Source: an uncultured Jannaschia sp.
Lineage (GTDB): Bacteria; Pseudomonadota; Alphaproteobacteria; Rhodobacterales; Rhodobacteraceae
NCBI RefSeq assembly: GCF_947494055.1
Contig: NZ_CANLTR010000038.1
Coordinates: forward strand, 1-33,735
Reading direction: 5' to 3'
DNA length: 33,735 nt
Position numbers and translations under genes: made by a program. The notes below the pieces were generated by a model that had not been told where the DNA came from, did no database searches, and saw nothing but the letters and a program-made list of their open reading frames with translations. This document shows, piece after piece, positions 16,780-26,704 of this stretch (position 1 is the first letter of the stretch; every line of letters starts with the position of its first letter).

Positions 16780-17221
16780 TGACGAGCAACTCCTGCTGCA
16801 AGAGCCAAGGCAGCATTTTCTGTCTGTCAGAGCGCAACAGGTGGTGGTTTGGTCCGCCGTACCCCCGAAATATTCTCACCCAATGGACTGGTCTGCGCCG
16901 ATGGTCATCCAAACAGACACCTGCAACGCGTCAGCGCAAACATCGAATGTTGGTCCGGAAGCATTTAGTTCAACACTATTACCAACTCTGTTCACTCCCG
17001 CGCTCGAGGCGCTCTCCGCACGGCCCGTGAAAAAGGGAGCCCGCGCCGGGGCAGGGGAGCCATATGTGCCTTTCGGCTGAACACTTCCCGGGTCTTTTGT
17101 TCAAGACAGAGATCGCCGGACTGGTAGCCGTGAATGTTAAATACCAGAAGTGACCGCCTTGCGGCGCCTCCCGGCGCGGCGCAGTCTTCGATGCGCAGAT
17201 CTTAGGACTACGCCGCCACTA
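16780..17221. other. 442-base region without a recognisable gene
   Basis: Short open frames exist on the plus strand (for example from GTG 16841 to 17080) but have no supporting ribosome binding site or family resemblance. The composition is mixed and less GC-rich than the flanks. It could carry an upstream part of the RT leader transcript on the minus strand, or be a scar between the defence island and the next gene. Confidence 0.4.
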
Positions 17222-18665
17222 ATGTCGAAGAAATCCCTGAACAAGGCGAACCTGATCGCGCTCGGCGCCGAGAGGCTGGCCGAGCTGCTGCTGGAGGTGA
17301 CGTCCGGCAATGCCGCCCTGCAACGCCGGCTCCGGTTGGAGCTGAGCGCCGCGCAGGGCCCCGGGGAGGTCGCGCAGGAAATCCGAAAGCGCTTTGCGGC
17401 GCTGCGTCGATCGACCGGCTTCGTGAGCTGGCAGGGTCGCCGCAAACTCGTGCAGGATCTGAACGCCCATCTGACGATGATCGTCGAGAACGTCGCGCCC
17501 GACGATCCAAAGACGGCGTTCGATCTGCTCTGGACGCTTCTCGAGTTGGCGCCTGGCATTCACGAGCGCGCCGACGACAGACAGTTCCAGGGAGATCGGA
17601 GACGTGTTCCGTGACGCTTTGGCCGAGTTCGAAGAGATCGGACCGCGCGCCGCGCCGGACCCCGAAGCCCTGACAGAGCGCATTTTCGCCGCGCTGATGG
17701 AGAACGAGTACGGCCAGTTCGACGGCCTCGTCGATGCGCTCGGCGCGACTCTGGGCGAGACGGGCCTCGAGACGCTGAAGGCGCTCGCACTTGCGGACGA
17801 AGCGATACCAGTGCCCGAGAGCGTCGAGGACAAAGATACGGGATTGCTGCTCGGACCGTTGGGCCTCGAGCGTCACCGCGCGATCGCGACGGACATGAAG
17901 CGGCTGCGGATCGACATGATCCTGCAGGATATCGCCGACCTGCAGGGGGACGTAGACGCCTACATGCGGCGCTATCGCCCCGACCAGATCCGGATGCCGC
18001 GGATCGCGGCAGGGGTCGCGCAGAGGCTGCTCGCGGCGGGCCGGGCCGAAGAGGCGATCGAGATCGCAGAAGCGGCGAGGGCGGCGGCCGGCGAGCGGGG
18101 TCATGACAGCTATGAGCTCGACGATGTCTATATCGACTGTCTCGTCGCCTTGGGGCGTACGGACGACGCCTTAGCCTTCCGATGGGCGAGCTTCGAGCGA
18201 ACCCTTGACCCGCATCACCTGCGCGATTTTCTCAAGGCCTTACCGGATTTCGAGGACATCGAAGCGGAGGAGCGAGCGAAAGCGATCGCGATCGCCTTTC
18301 CGGATGTCCACGCCGCATTGGTCTTTCTGATCGACTGGCCGGACCTCGCGCTGGCGGCCAAGCTCATCGAGGCCCGCAGCGACGAGCTCGACGGCGACGC
18401 CTACGAAATACTGACGCCCGCCGCCGACGCGCTCGACGGTCCCCATCCGCTGGCTGCGTCGCTTGCCCGACGGGCGATGATCCTGTTCGCCCTGAATGCC
18501 GCCCGCAGCAGCCGCTACAAGCACGCCGCCCGACACCTGCGGGAATGCGAGGCCACCGACGACGCCATCTGGGATTATAGTCCCCATCCCGATCACCAGG
18601 CTTTCGTCGATGCTCTCCGTGAACGGCACAGCCGAAAACAGGGCTTCTGGAGCCAAGTCGGGTAG
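17222..18665 (+). pseudogene. DUF6880-like protein, broken by a 4-bp duplication
   Basis: The first part (from ATG 17222) reads SKKSLNKANLIALGAERLAEL onward and ends early at TGA 17612-17614. The rest of the same protein continues in another frame to 18665, with SREIGDVFRDALAEFEEIG joining smoothly if one GACA unit is removed. The tandem GACAGACA at 17576-17583 is the frameshift site. The intact protein would be about 480 residues, helical and repeat-like, resembling the DUF6880 family of alphaproteobacterial proteins whose function is unknown. Either the gene is newly inactivated, or the duplication is a sequencing error. Absence of other stops suggests the event is recent. Confidence 0.7.
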
Positions 18666-18916
18666 GCTCCGTCCGCGATCACGATACGCGATAGCAGCCG
18701 TTCGGGCCCTGCGAAGCGAAGGCCTCGAAGGAGCCCTCTTAGACGGATGCTGCGCTTCGCCCTGATGTCCGCTTCTAGGGCAGCGGCCATATCCAAGAGA
18801 ACTCCAACGTCAGTTTACTGTTCGACTTTCTAGATCATTTATACAATACTAATCGGTTTTTATATTCATTCAGGACTGCCTAACTACGCCTCTGAACGAC
18901 TTGTAAGGAACTTCAG

Positions 18917-19969
18917 GTGGCACATTCTGAAACCCTGCATGGCATAGCCCACGTCGGCTCCCGGCGATGGACCGACCTGACCGCGGGCCGCGTCCTGCCC
19001 GGCCTTCTCCTCGCTGCGCTGATAGCGGCGCTGGCGTTCGGGCTGCGCCTCATTCCCGGCGTCGGCGTGCTGAGCCCGCTCATCCTCGCCATCCTGATCG
19101 GCATGGCGTTCCACAATCTGATCGGCACTCCCGCCATTGCCAGGCCCGGCACGTCCTTCAGCGTTAAGCGGGTCCTGCGCGCAGGGATCGTCCTTCTGGG
19201 ACTGCAACTGACCGCGCAGCAGGTCATCGCTGTGGGTGGCGTCGGCGTCGCGCTGATCGTCGCCACGCTGCTGGCCACCTTCGCCTTCACCACTTGGCTG
19301 GGGCGCGTGCTCCAGGTGGATGCGGGACTGACGCAACTGATCGCGGCGGGCAGTTCGATCTGCGGCGCTTCGGCCGTGATCGCCACCAACACCGTGACCC
19401 GTGCCCGTGACGAGGATGTCGCCTATGCGGTCGCCTGTGTCACGATCTTCGGTTCACTCTCGATGGTTCTGATGCCGCTGGTCGGCGGCCTGCTGGACAT
19501 GGGGCCGCATGCCTTCGGCCTGTGGACCGGGGCCTCGATCCACGAGGTCGCGCAGGTCGTCGCGGCCGCTTATGCCCGCGGGCAGGAGGCCGGAGAGTTC
19601 GGCACGATCGCCAAGCTGACCCGCGTGATGATGCTGGCGCCGATGGTGCTGGGCCTCGGCTTCCTTGCGGCTCGCAAGCTGCGCCGCAACGACAGTGAAG
19701 CCGACCGCACCGCTCTGCCTGTGCCGTGGTTCGTGCTGGGCTTCGTCGCCATGGTCGGTCTGGCCAGCACCGGCTGGGTGCCCGAGGCGACAGCCCCCGT
19801 CACCACCGGCATCACGCAATTCCTGCTGGCCACCGCCCTGGCCGCGATGGGTCTGGAGACGGACATGCGCAAGCTGGCGGCGGAAGGATTGCGTCCCGCG
19901 TTGCTGGGAGCCGGCGCATGGGTCTTCATTTCCCTTTTCAGCCTCGCTCTGATCATGTTCCTCGCATGA
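18917..19969 (+). CDS. YeiH-family (UPF0324) putative exporter
   Basis: This 350-residue polytopic membrane protein has about ten hydrophobic segments. The stretches [19 protein letters not shown] and [18 protein letters not shown] are typical of the YeiH family, often annotated as sulfate or sulfite-related exporters. The GTG start at 18917 is preceded by AAGGAA (18905-18910). The stop overlaps the start of the LysR gene (ATGA 19966-19969). In enterobacteria yeiH neighbours a LysR gene (yeiE), and the pairing is kept here in a different geometry. The transported substrate is not settled by sequence; a sulfur compound is plausible given the operon further downstream. Confidence 0.85.
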   Translation: MAHSETLHGIAHVGSRRWTDLTAGRVLPGLLLAALIAALAFGLRLIPGVGVLSPLILAILIGMAFHNLIGTPAIARPGTSFSVKRVLRAGIVLLGLQLTAQQVIAVGGVGVALIVATLLATFAFTTWLGRVLQVDAGLTQLIAAGSSICGASAVIATNTVTRARDEDVAYAVACVTIFGSLSMVLMPLVGGLLDMGPHAFGLWTGASIHEVAQVVAAAYARGQEAGEFGTIAKLTRVMMLAPMVLGLGFLAARKLRRNDSEADRTALPVPWFVLGFVAMVGLASTGWVPEATAPVTTGITQFLLATALAAMGLETDMRKLAAEGLRPALLGAGAWVFISLFSLALIMFLA

Positions 19970-20838
19970 CGCTGGAACAGCTCCGCATTTTCATTGCCGT
20001 CGCCGAGCGTGAGCATGTCACGCAGGCGGCGGCGTTCCTCAACCTAACCCAGAGCGCGACCAGCGCCGCCATCGCCGCGCTGGAAGAGCGTCACGCTGTG
20101 AAGCTGTTCGATCGGGTCGGGCGGCGTATCGTACTGACAGATGCGGGGAGGCTGTTTCTGGGCGAGGCCCGCGCGGTGCTGGCACGGGCGGAGCAGGCGA
20201 CGCGGCTGCTCGGCGATCTGGCCGGGATGAAACGCGGCACGCTGCGTCTGGCCGCCAGCCAGACGATCGCGAATTACTGGCTGCCACCGCTGATGCAGAG
20301 GTTCCGCCGCGACCACCCGGGCATCGTGCTGGAACTCGCTGTCGGCAACACCACCGAAGTGGCGCAGATGGTACATGCCGCCACCGTCGATCTGGGCATC
20401 GTCGAGGGCGAGATCACCGATGCGGCACTGGCCATCCACAGCCTGTCCGGGGACCGGCTGGCTCTGGTGGTGGCACCCGGGCATGACTGGACGGACCATC
20501 CTCCTTCCAGCCCCGATGACCTGAAAGCCAGCCCATGGGTGATGCGTGAAGCGGGATCAGGCACCCGCGCGGTTTGCGAAAAAGCTTTTACGGTCCGCGG
20601 CTTGCGTATCGAGGATGTTGAGGTTGCCTTCGAACTGCCATCGAACGAGGCGGTGCGCGTCGCGGTCGAATCCGGCGCGGGCGCTGCGATCGTATCGACC
20701 CTGGTGGTCGCGCCAGCGATCGACGCGGGCCGGCTTGTTTCGGTGAAGTTCGACCTCCCTCCACGCCAGTTTCACGTATTGCGCCACAAGGAACGGCACC
20801 TATCATTGGCTGAGCAGAGGTTTTTGAAACTCGTCTGA
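19966..20838 (+). CDS. LysR-family regulator paired with the YeiH exporter
   Basis: This 290-residue protein has an N-terminal winged helix-turn-helix (about 1-60; [20 protein letters not shown] and [19 protein letters not shown]) and a periplasmic-binding-like effector domain from about 90. The ATG overlaps the yeiH stop. LysR regulators are usually divergent from their target, so a co-directional overlapping position downstream of the exporter is less common. Autoregulation would then act through the yeiH promoter. YeiE/CysB/CbbR-like relatives sense small anions or sulfur metabolites, so the effector may be related to the exporter's substrate; this is inference. Confidence 0.87.
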   Translation: MTLEQLRIFIAVAEREHVTQAAAFLNLTQSATSAAIAALEERHAVKLFDRVGRRIVLTDAGRLFLGEARAVLARAEQATRLLGDLAGMKRGTLRLAASQTIANYWLPPLMQRFRRDHPGIVLELAVGNTTEVAQMVHAATVDLGIVEGEITDAALAIHSLSGDRLALVVAPGHDWTDHPPSSPDDLKASPWVMREAGSGTRAVCEKAFTVRGLRIEDVEVAFELPSNEAVRVAVESGAGAAIVSTLVVAPAIDAGRLVSVKFDLPPRQFHVLRHKERHLSLAEQRFLKLV

Positions 20839-21054
20839 TACGGCACAGGTCGATCTACGATCCTTGTCACGCAATTAGAAACACGACCTTCGCATCGATA
20901 TCACCAACTGCAGAAAGATCCTGCACTGCGCTAGTTCGTTGGCCTCGCAGCGAACAGCATACCATCCCAGGCAGGCTTCGTGCAACAAGGCCGCGCGGAT
21001 GGAAGACGCGTCCCTGGATCGCGCGCCTCTCTGGGATGTCCCCGGCGGGCGGCG

Positions 21055-22338
21055 TCAGTCCAGCAGGTCGGGGACGAACAGCACGATCTGCGGGAAGGCG
21101 GCCATCAGCAGGACGATCACGGCGGCAGCGAGGGCGAAGGGAATGACCTCTTTCGAGACCTTCTCGATCGGGACCGCGGCGATGCCGGTAATGGCGAAGA
21201 GGTTGGTGCCGACCGGCGGCGTGAAGAGCCCCAGCATCAGCGCGCAGATCGCCACCAGCGCCATGTGAAGCTGGTCGATCCCCGCCCCGGCGGCGGTGGC
21301 GGTCAGGATCGGCGCGAGGATGATCACCAGCGACGTCGCCTCGACCATGCAGCCGAGGCCGATCAAGACCACGGTCAGGATCAGCATCAGCGCCAGCGGG
21401 TTGCCGCCCGAAAGGTCGGCCAGCAGCGTGCTGATCAGCCCCGGCGCGTCGAAGAGCGCGAGGAAGAACGAGAACGGGCCGGCCGCCGCGATGATGAAGC
21501 CGAATGTGCCGGTGGCCGTGGCGGTACCCTTTGCCGCCTCGAACACCGCCCCAAGGCCGATGCGGCGCGTGACAAGGCCGTAGAGCGTGACGAATGCCGC
21601 CGCGAGCACCGAGGCCTCGGTCACCGTGACGATGCCGCCGAGTACGCCGTAGAGCACGATGGTCGGCGCGGCGAGCGCCGGCAGGGCGCGCAAGAGGACG
21701 CCAAGCAGGCTCTGGTCGTCTTCCTCCTCCGGCTCGACAAGCTGGATTGAGCGCACCCGCCAGACCACGACCACAAGGAAGGACAGTCCGATCAGCAGGC
21801 CGGGCACGATGCCGCCGATGAAGAGCGCCGAAATCGACACGCTGGGCGCGATGCTGGCGTAGATCACCATGGGAATCGACGGGGGGATGATCGGGCCGAG
21901 GCTGCCGCCGGCGGCGATCAACGCGCCTGAAAAGGCGCGCGGATAGCCGTGGCGCGCCAGCAGCGGGATCATCAGGGTGCCGATGGCGACGGTCTCGGCA
22001 AGGCCCGAGCCGGTCATGCCGCCGAAGAACATGCAGGCGACGATGGCGGTCGCGCCCATGCCGCTGCGCCAGCGCCCGACGATCAGCCGTGCCAGATCGC
22101 CCAGCGCCTTGGTCAGCCCGACGGTGTTCATCAGCTCGCCCATCAGGATGAAGCCGGGGATGGCGAGCAGCGGGAACAGTTCGACCTGGGCGACCGCCTT
22201 CTCAGCGATCAGGTGCAGCGGCACGAGGCCTCCGGTAACCAGGATCACCGTGGTTGCGAACAGCATCGCCAGCGCGATGTCGAGCGAGAGCATCAGCGCG
22301 CCGATGAAGGCGACGCCGAGCCAGATCAGTTCAGTCAT
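21055..22338 (-). CDS. TRAP transporter large permease (DctM family)
   Basis: This 427-residue membrane protein forms the ion-coupled translocation channel of a TRAP system. It has about twelve hydrophobic segments, and the patterns FFGGMTGSGLAETVAIGTLM, GGSLGPIIPPSIPMVIYA and LGLFTPPVGTNLF are typical of DctM. The ATG at 22338 overlaps the dctQ stop by four bases; the longer upstream open frame is inside dctQ and is ignored. It is the last gene of the seven-gene minus-strand operon. The nearby minus-strand end faces the plus-strand LysR gene, about 216 bases away. Confidence 0.93.
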   Translation of the reverse strand: MTELIWLGVAFIGALMLSLDIALAMLFATTVILVTGGLVPLHLIAEKAVAQVELFPLLAIPGFILMGELMNTVGLTKALGDLARLIVGRWRSGMGATAIVACMFFGGMTGSGLAETVAIGTLMIPLLARHGYPRAFSGALIAAGGSLGPIIPPSIPMVIYASIAPSVSISALFIGGIVPGLLIGLSFLVVVVWRVRSIQLVEPEEEDDQSLLGVLLRALPALAAPTIVLYGVLGGIVTVTEASVLAAAFVTLYGLVTRRIGLGAVFEAAKGTATATGTFGFIIAAAGPFSFFLALFDAPGLISTLLADLSGGNPLALMLILTVVLIGLGCMVEATSLVIILAPILTATAAGAGIDQLHMALVAICALMLGLFTPPVGTNLFAITGIAAVPIEKVSKEVIPFALAAAVIVLLMAAFPQIVLFVPDLLD

Positions 22339-22835
22339 CGGGGCGCCTCCGCGGGTGTATCGGTAGGCTCCGTCGGATCGAGCGGCGGCGAGATTACGAA
22401 GCGCAGCAGCGCCAGGATCGCCAGCAGCAGCCCGACCGGCAGCGCCAGCCACTCCACCGCCACCGGCAGATCGAGGCTGACGAGGCGCTGGCCCGAGAAG
22501 GTGCGCAGCATCTTCAGCGAAACCCAGAGGAACAGGCAGAGCAGGCCGACCCCGACCAGCGTCACCGCGCGGTCGGCGGTGCGGCGCAGGCCCTCGGGCA
22601 GCAGCGAGGTAAGGAGCGTGAAGCGGATACGCGCATTGTCGGCGAAGGCCACGCCAGCCCCGACGAAGACGGTCCAGAGAAACAGGATCAGCGAGACCTC
22701 GTTCACCCAGACCAGGGGCTTGCTGAAGATCTCCCGCATCGCGATGCCGGCGAGAAGGACGCCGATCAGGGCAAGGACGAGAAGACCGCCGAGCACGCGA
22801 TAGGCCGCGCAGAGGCGATGGAATAGCAGGGTCAT
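22335..22835 (-). CDS. TRAP transporter small permease (DctQ family)
   Basis: This 166-residue protein has four hydrophobic segments (about 10-35, 45-65, 85-110, 125-147) and the conserved REIFSKPLVWVNEVSLILF region of DctQ. It pairs with the DctM-type subunit, to which it is translationally coupled (22335-22338). It follows the binding-protein gene after a 64-base gap that holds a strong hairpin. Confidence 0.9.
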   Translation of the reverse strand: MTLLFHRLCAAYRVLGGLLVLALIGVLLAGIAMREIFSKPLVWVNEVSLILFLWTVFVGAGVAFADNARIRFTLLTSLLPEGLRRTADRAVTLVGVGLLCLFLWVSLKMLRTFSGQRLVSLDLPVAVEWLALPVGLLLAILALLRFVISPPLDPTEPTDTPAEAPR

Positions 22836-22861
22836 GGCTGGGCCTGTCCGACGGTTAGAAA

Positions 22862-22886
22862 GGCGGCGGCGACCGGGGCCGCCGCC
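22862..22886 (-). promoter_or_regulatory. strong stem-loop between the TRAP binding protein and permease genes
   Basis: GGCGGCGGC (22862-22870) and GCCGCCGCC (22878-22886) make a perfect 9-bp GC stem with a 7-nt loop, 13 bases after the binding-protein stop codon. Such intergenic hairpins commonly attenuate transcription or protect the upstream mRNA, raising the level of the abundant binding protein above that of the permease. There is no U-tract. Confidence 0.65.
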
Positions 22887-22899
22887 GCCGGCAAGAGCA

Positions 22900-23919
22900 T
22901 CAGTCCTGGGCGTCCAGCACCTTCTGAATCAGCTCGGCCGGGACGGTGGAGGTCACGGTGTCGCTGTCCCACAGGCTGCGGCCGATTTCGCGCCACTGTT
23001 CCAGCTCTTCCTCGGTGGGGGTGTAGATCTGGCCGCCGCCGGCCTCGAACTTGGCGATCTCCTGATCGCGAAGCGCGTGGTTGTACCCGTAGGCGCGATC
23101 CTCGAACAGCTGCACGGCCTCTTCAAAGGCCGCCTTCTGCGCCTCGTCCATCTTGTCGTAGCTGTCGTCGTTGATGACCAGCACGCGGTAGACGGCGACG
23201 GCGCCGATCTCGGTGCCGTATTTCACCACCTCGTCATGCTTCAGCAGCGTCAGCCAGGCCGGTTGCAGGTGCTCGCCGTCGACGAGGTCCTGTTGCAGCG
23301 CCGAATAGGTCTCGCCGATGTCGACGGGGGTCGGGATCGCGCCGACCCTGCGCCAGAAGTCCTGTTCCAGCGGGGTCGCGGTGGTGCGGATCTTCACGTC
23401 CTTGGCATCCTCGGGCGTGCGGATCTCGCCGCTGTTGTTCCACAGGATGCGATAACCGCCGCCGCTGGGCGTGAAGGCGAGGGCGCGCAGGCCAAGGTTC
23501 TCGCGCATCTCTTCCGAGATCTGCTCGCCGATCTCGGAGTCCCAGACCTCGCGGCCGTTGTCCATCTCGTTCCAGAGATAGGGCAGGTCCGAGAACAGCA
23601 TGGAATCGGTCTGCTTGGTCATGTTGCAGGTGCAGGCGATGGCCATGTCCACCAGACCGCTCTGCGCGGCGCTCATGCCCTTGATCTCGTCGAACAGCGC
23701 CGAGGCGAAGAACGGCTTCAGCGTCACCGTGCCGTCCGTGGCCTCGGACAGGTATTCGGCCATATCGGTCAGGGCGCGGCTGTCCTCCATCCCGGCCGGC
23801 GAGGCCGAGCTGAGCCGCAGGGTCACCGAGGGCGAGCCGGAAAAGTCCTGCGCCCAAGTCGCCGCCGGCAGGGCCGTGGCCAGCGCGGCGGCGAATGCGA
23901 ATGTGATCGGGTTTGCCAT
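22900..23919 (-). CDS. TRAP transporter substrate-binding protein (DctP family)
   Basis: This 339-residue protein has a signal peptide (MANPITFAFAAALATALPA, cleavage after about ATWA) and the DctP fold signature: a charged ligand-binding segment around PLEQDFWRRVGAIPTPVDI and an IRTTATPLE region with the conserved arginine that binds a carboxylate or sulfonate. The start is supported by GGAGGAGA shortly upstream. It captures the substrate in the periplasm. It shares an operon with an Xsc-like enzyme and a GMC oxidoreductase, so its ligand is probably the substrate of that pathway. The ligand cannot be read from the sequence. Confidence 0.92.
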   Translation of the reverse strand: MANPITFAFAAALATALPAATWAQDFSGSPSVTLRLSSASPAGMEDSRALTDMAEYLSEATDGTVTLKPFFASALFDEIKGMSAAQSGLVDMAIACTCNMTKQTDSMLFSDLPYLWNEMDNGREVWDSEIGEQISEEMRENLGLRALAFTPSGGGYRILWNNSGEIRTPEDAKDVKIRTTATPLEQDFWRRVGAIPTPVDIGETYSALQQDLVDGEHLQPAWLTLLKHDEVVKYGTEIGAVAVYRVLVINDDSYDKMDEAQKAAFEEAVQLFEDRAYGYNHALRDQEIAKFEAGGGQIYTPTEEELEQWREIGRSLWDSDTVTSTVPAELIQKVLDAQD

Positions 23920-23939
23920 GTGTCTCCTCCCAGAGAGCT

Positions 23940-24686
23940 TCAGTCGAAGTGTTCCGAGCGGTGTTCGGCCAGATCGAGCCGGGGCACCGGGTCGTGTCCG
24001 GTCAGCACCGCCGCCGGCCCCTCGGCGCGGATCCGCACGAGGCTGGTGAGCGATGCACCGAGGTCATACAGGATGCCGTTGGGCACCTCTTCGAGGATGT
24101 TGCGGTTGAATGGCGCGGCATCGGCGACGATGATCTCGGCCCCCGCGGCGGTGGTGACGACGACGCCCTGGTGCCCCGGCGTGTGGCCGGGCAGCGGCAT
24201 CAGAGAGACGCCCGCGGCGATATGGGCCGTGCCCCCGACGAGCCGCAAACGCGGCGAGCCGAGCAGGCGGCGCAGGCTGTCGTGGTGACTGAAGTAGCGG
24301 TCGATCTGCGGATGCGCGCGGATCGGATCGGCGAAGAACGCGGCCTCGTCCCGGTGCAGCCAGACCTCGGCCGCCGGAAAGGCGTCGAGCGCGCTGACAT
24401 GGTCCCAGTGCAGATGGGTCAGGATCAGCGTGCCGATGTTCCCGGGGTCGATCCCCCGCTCGGCCAGCGCGCGTTCGGTCGGGACGATGCCTGTGATGCC
24501 GCGCCGCGCCGCCTCGTCCGGGTCGATGCCGGTATCGACGGCGATGATGCCGCCCGGTCCGTGCAGCAGCCAGAAGCGATAGGCCATCTCGATCTCGCGG
24601 CCCGCCTCGACGTGCAGCAGGAAGGTGGCGCTGTCGGCGCAGCGCCGCCCCACCTCTACCGGTTCTACGCGAACCGCCGCAGTCAT
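23940..24686 (-). CDS. metallo-beta-lactamase-fold hydrolase, lactonase-like
   Basis: This 248-residue protein carries the zinc-binding motif HLHWDH (91-96), further metal ligands at HTPGH and in the segment VADAAPFNRN, and a C-terminal GHDP. The overall pattern (IIAVDTGIDP near residue 50) resembles the N-acyl homoserine lactonase/AttM branch. The ATG at 24686 overlaps the stop of the upstream CMD-like gene. In this catabolic operon a role in hydrolysing a lactone or thioester intermediate is more likely than quorum quenching, but both are possible. Confidence 0.83.
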   Translation of the reverse strand: MTAAVRVEPVEVGRRCADSATFLLHVEAGREIEMAYRFWLLHGPGGIIAVDTGIDPDEAARRGITGIVPTERALAERGIDPGNIGTLILTHLHWDHVSALDAFPAAEVWLHRDEAAFFADPIRAHPQIDRYFSHHDSLRRLLGSPRLRLVGGTAHIAAGVSLMPLPGHTPGHQGVVVTTAAGAEIIVADAAPFNRNILEEVPNGILYDLGASLTSLVRIRAEGPAAVLTGHDPVPRLDLAEHRSEHFD

Positions 24687-25072
24687 GGCGCGCCGGTGTC
24701 GCCGGCCGCGCCTTCGTGACGGGCGAATTCCTCGGCCAAGATCGGGATGGCGAGGTTGCACGAATGGATGCCCATCACCGTGGTCAGCTGGATCGCCTCG
24801 AGGATCTCCTCGCGCGTGGCGCCGGCGCGGATGGCGTTCTGCATGTGGCGCCTGACCCCGGGCGCATAAAGATGCGTCGTCGCGGCGTTGATCGCGATCA
24901 TGATCAGCTCCTTGACCTTCTGCGGCAGCGGCCCGGTGCGGTGCGGCACGTTGCGGAACGTCAGGTACGCCTCAAGAAAGTCGGGGTCGAGGTCGGCAAG
25001 CTGTTCCCACAACGGGTTCCAGTCGGCCAAGGCCTTCTGCGCGGCGGTGACGGGATGGCTGGTCTCGCTCAT
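24683..25072 (-). CDS. carboxymuconolactone decarboxylase/AhpD-like protein
   Basis: This 129-residue all-helical protein matches the CMD/AhpD family: LPQKVKELIMIAINAATTH, then VRRHMQNAIRAGATREEIL and a final conserved MGIHSCN. Only one cysteine is seen in the active region, so it lacks the CXXC pair of true AhpD and is unlikely to be a peroxidase disulfide carrier. In catabolic operons such proteins serve as decarboxylases or in handling reactive intermediates. It sits between the GMC gene and the hydrolase gene, overlapping the latter. Confidence 0.85.
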   Translation of the reverse strand: MSETSHPVTAAQKALADWNPLWEQLADLDPDFLEAYLTFRNVPHRTGPLPQKVKELIMIAINAATTHLYAPGVRRHMQNAIRAGATREEILEAIQLTTVMGIHSCNLAIPILAEEFARHEGAAGDTGAP

Positions 25073-25081
25073 GGCATGCTC

Positions 25082-26701
25082 CTATCTGGCATCCTGCAGC
25101 ACCAGGTCTGCGCCCCGCTCTCCGATCATGATCGCCGGGGCATTGGTGTTGGACGACGGGATCTCGGGGAAGACCGAGGCGTCGATGACCCGCAGCGCCT
25201 CGACCCCGCGGACCCGAAGCTGCGGATCGACGACGGACTCGGCATCGTTGCCCATGCGGCAGCTGCCGACGGTGTGCCACGCGGTCTGCCCACTGCGCCG
25301 GACATAGTCTATCAGCGCCGCGTCGCTGGCGGCCTCGCGGCCCGGCTGATCCTCGCGCACGATGACCTTGCCGAAGGCCGGCGTTTCAGCCAGCCGGCGG
25401 ATCAGCCGAAGGATGCGCAGCGCGCCGGCGGCGTCGTCGGGATGGTCGAGATAGTTCGGCTGGATCGCCGGAAGCTCCAGCGGATCGCTGCTGCGGGCAT
25501 GAACCGAGCCGCGCGATTTCGGCAGCAGCAGGAAGCCGCCCACGGTGAAGCCCGAGAACGGGTCAATGCCGCCGGACTTGCTGCGCGAATAGCGGTCCTT
25601 GCCGCTGATGAGGTAGAGCCGGATCATCACGTCGGGGGCGGTGAGTTCGGGAGAGGAGCGGGTGATGGCGTGCGCGGTCGAGGATGTGCCGGCCAGAAGC
25701 CCGCTGCGCCCGAAGACATAGCGCAGGCCCGACATCATCCGGTAGGCCGGATTGCTCATGATGTCGTTGATGGTGCGCTGGGTATTCGTCTCGAAGGTGC
25801 GGCGGACCTGTAGGTGGTCCGACAGGTTCTCGCCCACCGCGGCCAGGTCGTGCAGCACCGGCAGGCTGAGTGCGCGCAGGCGTCCGGCATCGCCGATGCC
25901 CGAAAGCTCCAGCAGCTGCGGCGATAGGATCGCGCCGGCCGAGAGCAGCACCTCGCCCGAGGCGCGGGCGGTGTGGCGGGCGCCGTTGCGGTCGTATTCG
26001 ACCCCGACGGCGCGCTTGCCCTCGAACACCACGCGGCGCACCCGCGCGCCGGTCTGCACCTGAAGGTTCGGGCGCTTCTCGGCGCTGCGCAAATAGGCCA
26101 CAGCGGTGGACCAGCGCCGGCCCATATGGGCGGTCTGCTCCAGATAGCGCACGCCTTCATAACTGACGGCGTTGTAGTCCGACGTCGGCGCGACGCCGAG
26201 TTCGGTGAACCCTTCGATGAAGGCATCCGACAGCGGGTCGCGCATCCGCACGCCAAGGTCGGTGATCCGTACAGGGCCATCCTTGCCGCGGCCTTCATGC
26301 GTGGAATAGGCGTTCGACTCGAGCTTGCGGAAATACGGCTCCACATCGCTCCAGCCCCAGGTCGGCAGGCCGTCGCGGGCCCAGCCGTCGAAGATCGCCG
26401 GATCGCCCCAGATATAGGCCATGCCGTTCACTGCGCTGGACCCGCCCAGCACTCGGCCCCGGGGGGAATAGATCTGTAGCCCGTCCATGTGCGACTGCGG
26501 CTCGGACCGGAACGGCCAGACATAGCGTTCGTCCGTCAGCAGCTTGCCGACGCCGAGGGGGATGTGGAGCCAGACGTTGCGGTCGCGCCCCCCGGCCTCG
26601 AGCAGCAGCACCCGGTGGCGCCCGCTCTCGGTCAGCCGGGCGGCGAGCGCCGCGCCGGCCGACCCCGCGCCGACGATGATGTAGTCGAAGTCGTCCGCCA
26701 T
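25082..26701 (-). CDS. GMC-family FAD-dependent alcohol dehydrogenase
   Basis: This 539-residue flavoenzyme resembles choline/alcohol dehydrogenases. The FAD-binding GAGSAG motif (11-16) follows DYIIV, the GMC signature GRVLGGSSAVNGMAYIWG lies at about 85-102, and the catalytic histidine is in GQTAWHTVGSCRMG near the C-terminus, followed by NTNAPAIMIGERGAD. It would oxidise an alcohol to an aldehyde, passing electrons to a quinone or oxygen. The isethionate dehydrogenase IseJ known from Cupriavidus belongs to the same family, which with the neighbouring Xsc-like gene suggests, without proving, a hydroxysulfonate substrate. Confidence 0.92.
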   Translation of the reverse strand: MADDFDYIIVGAGSAGAALAARLTESGRHRVLLLEAGGRDRNVWLHIPLGVGKLLTDERYVWPFRSEPQSHMDGLQIYSPRGRVLGGSSAVNGMAYIWGDPAIFDGWARDGLPTWGWSDVEPYFRKLESNAYSTHEGRGKDGPVRITDLGVRMRDPLSDAFIEGFTELGVAPTSDYNAVSYEGVRYLEQTAHMGRRWSTAVAYLRSAEKRPNLQVQTGARVRRVVFEGKRAVGVEYDRNGARHTARASGEVLLSAGAILSPQLLELSGIGDAGRLRALSLPVLHDLAAVGENLSDHLQVRRTFETNTQRTINDIMSNPAYRMMSGLRYVFGRSGLLAGTSSTAHAITRSSPELTAPDVMIRLYLISGKDRYSRSKSGGIDPFSGFTVGGFLLLPKSRGSVHARSSDPLELPAIQPNYLDHPDDAAGALRILRLIRRLAETPAFGKVIVREDQPGREAASDAALIDYVRRSGQTAWHTVGSCRMGNDAESVVDPQLRVRGVEALRVIDASVFPEIPSSNTNAPAIMIGERGADLVLQDAR

Positions 26702-26704
26702 CGC

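Noticed and set aside
16287-16808. Minus-strand ORF overlapping the RT start in another frame
   Set aside because: It runs through the structured leader into the RT gene and has no motif or ribosome binding site; most likely a shadow frame.
16841-17080. Plus-strand ORF from GTG upstream of the DUF6880-like gene
   Set aside because: There is no clear ribosome binding site, no recognisable family and its composition is ambiguous.
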